A stretch of 38,343 nucleotides of DNA from an uncultured Opitutia bacterium. Its GTDB lineage: Bacteria; Verrucomicrobiota; Verrucomicrobiia; Opitutales; Opitutaceae. Positions within the stretch are counted from its first letter, which is position 1. Every line of letters begins with the position of its first letter. Both the position numbers and the translations under genes were made by a program. Below the pieces are notes generated by a model. It was given only the letters and a program-made list of their open reading frames with translations, had not been told where the DNA came from and ran no database searches. Of the stretch, positions 32,778 through 38,343 are shown piece by piece. The stretch spans positions 1-38,343 of the forward strand of contig CAIRTK010000006.1 in assembly GCA_903881475.1 (NCBI GenBank). The letters are read 5' to 3'.

Positions 32778-33608
32778 TCAGGCGAGATGCTTCATCGCAT
32801 CGGCGGCGGTGGCGCCATCGTGGACGACGGCCATAAGGGCCCGGGTGATGGCGCCGGGCTTGGGGTGCTGGATGATGTTGCGGCCATAGACGATGCCGGC
32901 CGCGCCCTGCTGGAGCAGGGCCGCCGTGCGCGCGAGGATTTCGGCCTCGGGGGCCTTGCTGCCGCCGCGCACGAGGACGGGAATGCCGCCGGCGGTTTCG
33001 ATGACCTTGTGATAGATGGAAACGTCGTCGGTCGGGTCGGCCTTGATGATGTCGGCGCCCAGCTCCACGGCCTGGCGGACGAGCGGGATGATCTTGGCGG
33101 GGTCGCCATCGACCATGTAGCCGCCGGCCTTGGCATTGGGCTGGAAGACGAGCGGCTCGATCATCAGCGGCATGCCGTAGTAGTCGCACTGCGGTTTCAG
33201 GCGCAGGATGTTCTGGATGCACTGGTCGGTGACCTCGGGCTGCTCCGGGATGCGGAAAAGGTTCACGACGACGCAGGACGCGTCGAGCCGGACGGCCTGC
33301 AGCACGGCGTCCTCGAGGATCCGGGAGAACAGCGCCCGCGGCAGCGCGGTGCCATAGACGTTGGCGACATCGGTGCGGAGCACGAGCGCGGGCTTGGGCC
33401 GCCGGGGCAGGCGCTGGAGATGCGGCGCCTGGCCGACCGTGAGCTGGATGGCGTCGGGTGCGGCCTCGGCGAGGATCGCGATGGCGCGCGGCAGATTCTC
33501 GATGCCGGCGAGAAAGGAGCCCTCGTTGAAGAAACCGTGGTCGAGGGCGACATCGAAGCAGCGGCCGGTCTTGGGGTTGAACAGGCGGTGGAGGCGGGCG
33601 GTTTTCAC
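32778..33608 (-). CDS. DeoC/FbaB/LacD-type class I aldolase
   Basis: A 276-residue TIM-barrel aldolase of the DeoC/FbaB/LacD family. CFDVALDHGFFNEGSF opens the barrel, TVGQAPHLQ and DASCVVVNLF form inner strands, ELGADIIKADPTDD (183-195) holds the Schiff-base lysine candidate K189, and GGIPVLVRGGSKAPEAEILA (207-226) is the phosphate-binding region. Members cleave or form carbon-carbon bonds in sugar phosphates, such as tagatose or fructose bisphosphate, or myo-inositol products. I chose the GTG at 33608 because the longer open frame runs into a dyad element and a repeat without family similarity; the start is therefore the weak part. It precedes the Gfo/Idh gene on the same strand. Dyads of the same type flank this gene at 32673 and 33645. 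Confidence 0.82.
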   Translation of the reverse strand: MKTARLHRLFNPKTGRCFDVALDHGFFNEGSFLAGIENLPRAIAILAEAAPDAIQLTVGQAPHLQRLPRRPKPALVLRTDVANVYGTALPRALFSRILEDAVLQAVRLDASCVVVNLFRIPEQPEVTDQCIQNILRLKPQCDYYGMPLMIEPLVFQPNAKAGGYMVDGDPAKIIPLVRQAVELGADIIKADPTDDVSIYHKVIETAGGIPVLVRGGSKAPEAEILARTAALLQQGAAGIVYGRNIIQHPKPGAITRALMAVVHDGATAADAMKHLA

Positions 33609-33644
33609 GGGGTGGAAAACCAGCAAAAGGCGCGGACCGCGGGT

Positions 33645-33663
33645 TGTCACGAAATACGTGAGT
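33645..33663. promoter_or_regulatory. TGTCAC-N7-GTGA dyad upstream of the aldolase
   Basis: TGTCACGAAATACGTGAGT (33645-33663) has the same left arm and 7-base spacer as the palindromes at 2834 and 32673, but the last two bases of the right arm differ. Read on the minus strand, TCACGTATTTCGTGACA matches the 32673 site except at one position. It lies 37 bases upstream of the aldolase GTG, a plausible operator position. Confidence 0.5.
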
Positions 33664-33676
33664 CCGGAGACGGGTT

Positions 33677-33792
33677 TTGGCCACAAAAAGGCGCAAGGGC
33701 TCCAAGACTCCGGCTTGTCTCTCCCGCGCGCCTAGAGGCGCAGTGGGGACTCCTTCGCCGCCCCGGAACCCTGGCGCCTTTTCGTGGCCAAC
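33677..33792. repeat. 116-base palindromic interspersed element, copy 2
   Basis: This matches 24226-24339 along its whole length, including TTGGCCAC at the start, CTCCCGCGCGCCTA in the middle, CTCCTTCGC before the right arm, and GTGGCCAAC at the end. The ends are inverted repeats, and the central GCGCCTAGAGGCGC is a 14-base hairpin. It lies in the 317-base divergent spacer between the aldolase (33608) and the CNNM-type gene (33926). The rest of that spacer holds no recognisable gene. Confidence 0.85.
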
Positions 33793-33925
33793 CTGGATTG
33801 GAGATTACTCCCGGGGATTGGTTTTGCTTTTTCGGGATGAGGCCTCCCCGTGGCGGAATCCTTCCCGATGTCACAGTCAATGAAGTTGATTCGTCAACCG
33901 GCCGGGGTAGCCTGCGCGGTCTGCC

Positions 33926-35260
33926 ATGCTCAGCGTCCCGACCGAACTGCTTATCATCTGCCTGCTGGTGCTGGCCAACGGCCTGCTCGCTATGGCGGAG
34001 ACGGCGGTGGTGTCGGCCCGCAAGGCCCGGCTGCGCGAACTCGCGGCGAAAAACGACAGCGGCGCGGCGAAGGCGCTGGCACTCGCGGAGCATCCCACGC
34101 GATTTCTCGCCTTGGTGCAGTTCTGGCTGACGCTTTCCGGCATGATCGCCGGCGTGCTCGGCGGCGCGAACCTCGCGATGCAGATCACCGGTGAACTGGC
34201 CCGGCTGCCGGTGCTGGTGCCCTACGCGCCGGCCCTGGCCTTTGGGATCGTCACCCTGGGCCTGTCGGCGTTCATGCTGCTGTTCGGGGAGCTCGTGCCG
34301 AAGCGCATCGGCCGCGCGCACCCGGAGAAAGTCGCCTCGCTGCTGGCGGGCTCGATGCGCGGGCTGGCGTGGCTCGCGGCGCCGTTCCTGCGCGTGCTGG
34401 AGCTCGCGACGGACGGGGTCACGCGGCTCATCCGGCTGCGCACGCGGCCGGTGGCGGAAACCGTGGGCGACGACGAGGTGCGCGCCCTGGTCGAGCAGGG
34501 GTTGCACGCCGGGGTTTTCCAGCGGGCGGAGCAGGAGATGGTCGAGGGCGTGCTCGCGCTGGACCAGCTGCCGGTGACCGCCCTCATGACGCCGCGGCCG
34601 AAAATCGTCTTCCTGAACCTCGACGACCCCGAAGAGACCAACTGGCGGAAGATCGTCACGAGCGGCCATTCATATTTTCCCGTCTACCAGAACAACCGCG
34701 ACCAGATCGTGGGCATGGTGCCGGTGAAGGCGCTGTGGGCGCACTCGGCCATCGGGCTGCCGACGACGCTGAAGAACCTGCTGCTGCCGCCGCTGCTCGT
34801 GCCGGATACGATGAAGGCGATCCAGCTGCTCGAGCAGTTCAAGAAAACCGGCAAGCACATCGCCGTCGTCACCGATGAATTCGGCGCGGTGCAGGGGCTC
34901 GTGACGCTGATTGACGTGATGGAGGCCATCGTGGGCGACCTGCCCGGCCAGGGTCAGCGCAACCAGCCGGAGGCCAAGCGGCGCGATGACGGCTCGTGGC
35001 TGATCGACGCCACGCTGGGCAACGGCGAGCTGAAGACGCTGCTCGGCCTCGAGGTGGACCTGCCCAACGAGGCGGCGGCGGACTACCAGACACTGGGGGG
35101 ATTCGTGGTCACGCAATTCGGCCGGATCCCGGCGGCGGGGGAGCATTTTGATTGGGCGGGCTGGCGTTTCGAGGTGGTGGACATGGATCGCCGCCGCGTG
35201 GACAAGGTGCTGGTGGCAAAAATTCCGCCGCCGACTTCCGTCAACCAGGAGTCGGCCTGA
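33926..35260 (+). CDS. CNNM/CorC-type (hemolysin-like) membrane protein with CBS domains
   Basis: A 444-residue protein with the full HlyC/CorC domain order. Residues of about 1-185 form the CNNM membrane domain: LLIICLLVLANGLLAMAETA, then VQFWLTLSGMIAGVLGG and the conserved FGELVPKRIGRAHPE (120-134). Residues of about 205-335 are two CBS modules, beginning VTALMTPRPKIVFL (217-230) and with VVTDEFGAVQGLVTLIDVME. A C-terminal CorC/HlyC domain (about 350-444) includes IDATLGNGELKTLLGLEVD and FVVTQFGRIPAAGEHFDWAG. Such proteins are linked to magnesium or cobalt transport across the inner membrane; the older hemolysin label is misleading. It is followed after 15 bases by a DUF3667 gene, so the two probably form an operon. 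The ATG at 33926 begins a normal first helix. Confidence 0.93.
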   Translation: MLSVPTELLIICLLVLANGLLAMAETAVVSARKARLRELAAKNDSGAAKALALAEHPTRFLALVQFWLTLSGMIAGVLGGANLAMQITGELARLPVLVPYAPALAFGIVTLGLSAFMLLFGELVPKRIGRAHPEKVASLLAGSMRGLAWLAAPFLRVLELATDGVTRLIRLRTRPVAETVGDDEVRALVEQGLHAGVFQRAEQEMVEGVLALDQLPVTALMTPRPKIVFLNLDDPEETNWRKIVTSGHSYFPVYQNNRDQIVGMVPVKALWAHSAIGLPTTLKNLLLPPLLVPDTMKAIQLLEQFKKTGKHIAVVTDEFGAVQGLVTLIDVMEAIVGDLPGQGQRNQPEAKRRDDGSWLIDATLGNGELKTLLGLEVDLPNEAAADYQTLGGFVVTQFGRIPAAGEHFDWAGWRFEVVDMDRRRVDKVLVAKIPPPTSVNQESA

Positions 35261-35275
35261 GCCCGGTCCGCAACG

Positions 35276-36133
35276 ATGTCAGCCATGGAAACTCCCGTTA
35301 AGTGTGTCACCTGCGGCGAACCGCTGACCGGGAAATATTGCGCGGCCTGCGGCGAGAAGCGGCCGGGCCCGGACGACTACAGGCTGGGACACTTTGCCGA
35401 TGAAGTGGTGGAGTCCTTCACCCACGCGGACGGCAAGCTTTTCGGATCGTTCTGGCTGCTGCTGACCCGGCCGGGCCGGCTGACGGCGGAGTACCTCGCC
35501 GGCCGGCGCAAGCCCTACCTGAAGCCGCTCGCGCTGTTCCTCGTGGCGAACACGGTGTTTTTCCTGATGCTGCCGCTGCTCGGGTGGAACACGCTCACGA
35601 CACCGCTGCACATTCACCTGCACAGCGAGCTCTACACGCCGCTGGCGCGCGCGGTGTTTGAGCGGCGTTTTCCCGCAGGCACGGCGGTGCCGCCCGACTA
35701 TGCGCGCGAGTTTAACGCGCATGGCGCGCTGCTGGCGAAGAGCCTCGTGATCGTGATGGTCCCGCTCTTCGCACTGGTGGTCTGGGCGTGCTTTGGCCGG
35801 GCGCGACGGCACTACCTGGAGCATGTGATCTTCGCGCTGCATTTTTTTGCCTTCTGGCTGCTCTATCTCCTCGCGAGCCTGGGCCTGACCAATGGGGTGC
35901 TGCGATTGCTCGCGGCCGGCGGCTGGCATCCCAGTGACCTGGTGATCGACAATGCGGTCAGTCTGGTCGGCCTGCTGGTGGTGACCCTCTTTGCCTACCA
36001 TGCCGGGCGGGAGGTTTATGGTGGCTCCCGACCGGCCGGGCTCGCGAAGGGTCTGGTGCTGGCGGCCAGCATCATGCTGATCGTGCAGATCTACCGGGGC
36101 TTTCTCTTCTTCGTGACGTATTATACGCTGTGA
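35276..36133 (+). CDS. DUF3667 zinc-ribbon membrane protein
   Basis: A 285-residue protein with an N-terminal zinc ribbon, CVTCGEPLTGKYCAACGEKR (C10, C13, C22, C25), then SFTHADGKLFGSFWLLLTRP and AEYLAGRRKPYLKPLALFLV, the conserved core of the DUF3667 family. Five or so membrane helices follow, at about 83-103, 155-172, 182-203, 221-240 and 259-283. A periplasmic loop with the ARAVFERRFPAGTAVPPDYA stretch lies between the first two. The family has no known function. The gene begins 15 bases after the CNNM-type gene and is probably co-transcribed with it; a second in-frame ATG at 35285 is possible. It ends 122 bases from the convergent peroxiredoxin stop. Confidence 0.85.
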   Translation: MSAMETPVKCVTCGEPLTGKYCAACGEKRPGPDDYRLGHFADEVVESFTHADGKLFGSFWLLLTRPGRLTAEYLAGRRKPYLKPLALFLVANTVFFLMLPLLGWNTLTTPLHIHLHSELYTPLARAVFERRFPAGTAVPPDYAREFNAHGALLAKSLVIVMVPLFALVVWACFGRARRHYLEHVIFALHFFAFWLLYLLASLGLTNGVLRLLAAGGWHPSDLVIDNAVSLVGLLVVTLFAYHAGREVYGGSRPAGLAKGLVLAASIMLIVQIYRGFLFFVTYYTL

Positions 36134-36188
36134 GCGGCTTGGCGCCGGGCTGGCGTCGGGCATGACGGGCCGGTTGCCCGGAAAGAAG

Positions 36189-36226
36189 GAAAACAAAAGC
36201 CGCCCGGCGCGGGGCGCACGGGCGGC
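36189..36226 (-). terminator. Intrinsic terminator of the peroxiredoxin gene
   Basis: GCCGCCCG (36199-36206) and CGGGCGGC (36219-36226) form an 8-bp GC stem with a 12-base loop. Read on the minus strand it is followed by TTTTGTTTT, the T-run of a rho-independent terminator. It lies 29 bases after the peroxiredoxin stop (36256). On the plus strand no T-run follows, so it serves mainly the minus strand. Confidence 0.8.
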
Positions 36227-36255
36227 GAGGAAAACAGCGGACTGGATCGGCGCGG

Positions 36256-36777
36256 TTACTTTTGGGCGGCCAGTACTTGCAGGATGGTGTCGGCCTGCTT
36301 GTCGGTGGTGCCGTTGTAATCCGTGTAGATGATTTTCCCGCCCTTGATCAGGTAGGCTTGGCGATGGGCAAACCCCACAACCGGATAAGTGGGGACCCCG
36401 AAGGCGCTGATCACGGCACCGTCATGGTCGGCGATCAGCGTGAAGGGCAGGTGGTACTTGTCCTTGAAAGCCTTCTGGGAAGCGACGTCGTCATGGCTGA
36501 CGCCGATGACGGCCACGCCCTTTTGGGTGAGCGCCTCGTAGCCGTCGCGCAGCGAGCAGCCCTGCTTGGTGCAGCCCGGCGTGTCGGCCTTCAGGTAAAA
36601 ATAAACCAGCGTGTAGGTCTGCTTGGCGTAGACATCGGCGAGGGCGAGTGATGCGCCGGTTTCGGTGACGCCGGTGACGGCGGGGGCGGGATCGCCGACC
36701 TTGAGCGGTTCGGCGCGGGCGAGGCCCGACAGGAGGGAGGAGATGGCCATAAGGAGGAGGATGGGGCGGAGTTTCAT
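36256..36777 (-). CDS. Exported PrxQ/Bcp-type peroxiredoxin
   Basis: A 173-residue thiol peroxidase. Residues 1-22 look like a signal peptide (MKLRPILLLMAISSLLSGLA, then RA before the mature EPLKVGDPAP), so it acts in the periplasm. YFYLKADTPGCTKQGCSLRD (60-79) carries the peroxidatic C69 and, five residues on, C74, the CX4C pattern of PrxQ-type 2-Cys enzymes. VAVIGVSHDDVASQKAFKDK and PFTLIADHDGAVISAFGV are typical AhpC/TSA-fold segments. It reduces peroxides with electrons from a thiol donor that is not encoded here. I start at the ATG at 36777, because the longer open frame to 36888 places non-family residues ahead of the signal peptide. It is divergent from the barrel-like gene at 36944 across a 166-base AT-richer spacer and has its own terminator. 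Confidence 0.9.
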   Translation of the reverse strand: MKLRPILLLMAISSLLSGLARAEPLKVGDPAPAVTGVTETGASLALADVYAKQTYTLVYFYLKADTPGCTKQGCSLRDGYEALTQKGVAVIGVSHDDVASQKAFKDKYHLPFTLIADHDGAVISAFGVPTYPVVGFAHRQAYLIKGGKIIYTDYNGTTDKQADTILQVLAAQK

Positions 36778-36943
36778 GCACCGGAGAAATACCAAGCATC
36801 GGGCATTTCGCAAGCCGCGCGCGTCAATGATCGCGCGCAAAAGTTCCGCCACGCGAAAATTTTTCGGAAATTTAAAAATGCGGAACACTCCGGCATCGCG
36901 CCATGGTCCAGCTCACGGCGCGTAACCAAAAAGGACCATAACC

Positions 36944-37495
36944 ATGAAACAGAAAAACAAACTCAGATTCCTAATTTTGACCGCGGCGGCCACGCTCGGT
37001 CTCGCCCTGACGGCGTCGGCGCAAAGTGCCACGGCCTCGGTGCCCGAGTCGGCGCCCACGCCGTACTGGGGCCTGCTGGGCACGAGCTACACGGGCGTCG
37101 CCTTCAATTACACGCAGCTCGACGCGGGTGCGCCGAGCGCGCTGCGCGGAGCGGAACTCACGTTCAACCAGCCGCTGTCGGCCGGGCTGGACCTGAACCT
37201 GGGCTACGACTGGGGCCGCGCGAGCGCGGGCAGCGTCCGGCTCACGGACCAGGATCTCAACCTCGGCGCCACGGCATTCACCAAGCTCGACTGGGGCCGG
37301 CCGTTTGTGCAGGCCCTCGCGGGCTGGGAGTGGCGGCGCGGCGCCGGGGTCTCGGACAGCTCGTTCGCCTACACGCTCGGCACGGGCGTGGAGTTCCAGG
37401 TGGCGCAGCCGTTCCTGCTGACGCCCTACGTCAACTTCGTGCGCGCGACGGGCTTCAACCGGAGCGAGTTTGATTTGGGCGTGAAGGGCACCTAG
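36944..37495 (+). CDS. Small outer-membrane beta-barrel-like protein, probably shortened at the C-terminus
   Basis: A 183-residue exported protein. A signal peptide (LRFLILTAAATLGLALTASA, cut near AQS) is followed by alternating polar and hydrophobic segments typical of porin-like barrels: YWGLLGTSYTGVAFNYTQLD, LSAGLDLNLGYDWGRASAG, QDLNLGATAFTKLDWGRPFV and FAYTLGTGVEFQVAQPFLLT. A clear AAGGA (36930-36934) lies nine bases before the ATG. The final residues, RSEFDLGVKGT, do not end in the aromatic residue that closes most barrels; related proteins usually continue with further strands after GVKGT-like sequence (from memory). The stop falls where the convergent MuiA-like gene also breaks off, so a deletion may have removed both 3' ends. 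I do not recognise a specific family. Confidence 0.7.
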   Translation: MKQKNKLRFLILTAAATLGLALTASAQSATASVPESAPTPYWGLLGTSYTGVAFNYTQLDAGAPSALRGAELTFNQPLSAGLDLNLGYDWGRASAGSVRLTDQDLNLGATAFTKLDWGRPFVQALAGWEWRRGAGVSDSSFAYTLGTGVEFQVAQPFLLTPYVNFVRATGFNRSEFDLGVKGT

Positions 37496-38343
37496 GCCAG
37501 GTGCTGGCCGCCGTCGGGATCCGGAAGGACGCGCTGGTTGCGCCGGTCTCAATTTGGGCGGAAGCCATGAAGGCATCCTTCAACTCGAGGGGAGGAGCAT
37601 CGGTGGTCATCAGCTGCAGGTTTATCGCCATGGCCGCCGGCGCCCGAGCCTTCAGGGACTTTGCCGAGAACTCGCGCATGATTCCGGAGCCGGTTTCCTG
37701 GGGCAGTGGCTGGGGGTCAAACACATCCAGGTTCCACGCCGTCAGCTGTGGCGCGGCGCCGCCAAGGCCGGGGCGCGCGGTGGAGAGGGTGAGGGCGACA
37801 TCCTTCCAGTCCTCGCCGGTATTCTGGCGGACGAGGCCGAAGTAGCCGAGTGCGACCGCGCGATCGGTGGTGAGGACGCGGGCGTCGTAGCTGGGCGACC
37901 AGCTGGCGCCGGGGACGGCGTACGAAAGCGCGACGGCGAGGCTGCCGGTTTGAGGGGCGGAGACCCGCACGGTCACGGTTTTGTAACTGCGGCCGCCGGC
38001 GCCGCGGAGCTCGTTGAGCTGGTTCTGGGTGGCGGTGAGCTGGTTCTGCAGCTCCTCCCGCTGCTCATCGAGCGCGGTGTGTTCGGCAATCAGCCGGGTC
38101 CTCTGCTCCGAAAGATAGGTGAGCGAATTAGTGAACTGAGTCAGGTCGGGCCGCGGCACATCCTTGGCCGGCGGGGCGAACAGCGCGGTCTCCATCCGGT
38201 CCAGCATGGTGGCCTGGGCCTGGAGCACGCCGGTGCGGTCATCGAGCGCACGAACCTGCCTTTGCAGGCCGCGGAGCGCGTCCTCGAGTTCCTTCACGCG
38301 GGCGTTGGGGGTGAAGTCCACATAGGTCTGCCGTGTGCTGACA
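37455..38343 (-). pseudogene. MuiA-like (DUF4139) protein gene, 5' end off the window and 3' part missing
   Basis: The frame is open to the right edge and reads back through QTYVDFTPNARVKELEDALR, a coiled coil (about QRTRLIAEHTALDEQREELQ), and then the start of DUF4139: TVTVRVSAPQTGSLAVALSY, GASWSPSYDARVLTTDRAVA, FGLVRQNTGEDWKDVALTLS. It proceeds to ETGATSASFRIPTAAS (near 37505) and then leaves the family. A short unrelated tail (TWPRCPSRPN...) leads to a stop at 37455, inside the convergent barrel-like gene. Complete MuiA-family proteins go on for about 200 more residues after the SFRI segment, and these are not found in any frame here. The family is named after a mucoidy inhibitor; its biochemical role is unknown. 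The product is probably defective, unless the junction is an assembly artefact. Confidence 0.7.

Noticed and set aside
33926-35260. Hemolysin as product name for the CNNM-type protein
   Set aside because: The label comes from an old annotation of the HlyC/CorC family. The domain order (CNNM, two CBS, CorC C-terminal) points to a membrane ion transporter.
1-38343. CRISPR arrays, tRNA or rRNA genes, riboswitches
   Set aside because: No evenly spaced direct repeats, no tRNA-like cloverleaf or rRNA sequence, and no recognisable riboswitch core were seen. The dispersed inverted repeats are not arrays.

Overview
The window reads as a high-GC Gram-negative chromosome segment. It most resembles Verrucomicrobiota of the Opitutaceae type. 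The clues are a large TonB-dependent receptor with an N-terminal coiled coil and a TLTPFTVST-like entry into the plug, several Gfo/Idh/MocA oxidoreductases, large intracellular glycoside hydrolases, DUF3667 and lipase-maturation-factor (LMF1) membrane proteins, and intergenic spaces crowded with inverted repeats. The taxonomy is inferred from protein style; there is no marker gene in the window.

Layout. 1-475: the end of an IS3-type insertion sequence that has cut off the 3' part of a TRIC/UPF0126 channel gene. 612-2809: divergent L-asparaginase and Gfo/Idh oxidoreductase genes, separated by repeats. 2902-8646 (minus): a sugar-phosphate isomerase-like protein, a rare fusion of a family-5 solute-binding protein to a DppB-type permease, and a DppC-type permease, with no ATPase gene. 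8771-14155: a heparinase II/III-like lyase and a GH38 alpha-mannosidase, convergent. 14595-18788: a NarL/LuxR-type regulator whose receiver domain lacks the phosphorylation residues, then a TonB-dependent receptor with a strong terminator. 18960-23060: a TMTC-like membrane TPR protein and an LMF1-Sel1 fusion, convergent. 23271-29117 (plus): nucleotidyltransferase, GH116 glycosidase, NahK-like sugar 1-kinase and PIG-L deacetylase. 29195-31249: a membrane glycosyltransferase of visibly lower GC. 31495-33608 (minus): a DeoC/FbaB-type aldolase and a second Gfo/Idh oxidoreductase. 33926-36133: a CNNM/CorC (hemolysin-like) membrane protein and a DUF3667 protein. 36256-38343: an exported PrxQ-type peroxiredoxin, a small outer-membrane-barrel-like protein, and a MuiA-like (DUF4139) gene that lacks its 3' part.

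How it may work together (inference). The TonB receptor would bring a ligand across the outer membrane, and the SBP-permease fusion plus its partner permease would bring oligosaccharide into the cytoplasm using an ATPase encoded elsewhere. Heparinase-like, GH38 and GH116 enzymes lack visible signal peptides and so would act inside the cell. The NahK-like kinase, nucleotidyltransferase, PIG-L deacetylase, isomerase, oxidoreductases and aldolase would process the released sugars.

The most unusual items are: the SBP-permease fusion; the pseudo-receiver regulator next to recurring AGTAGTA sequences; a fixed-spacing dyad TGTCAC-N7-GTGACA at three places; a 42-base leader shared by the isomerase and mannosidase genes; several families of intergenic inverted repeats; and a junction near 37.5 kb where two convergent genes both appear to end early.
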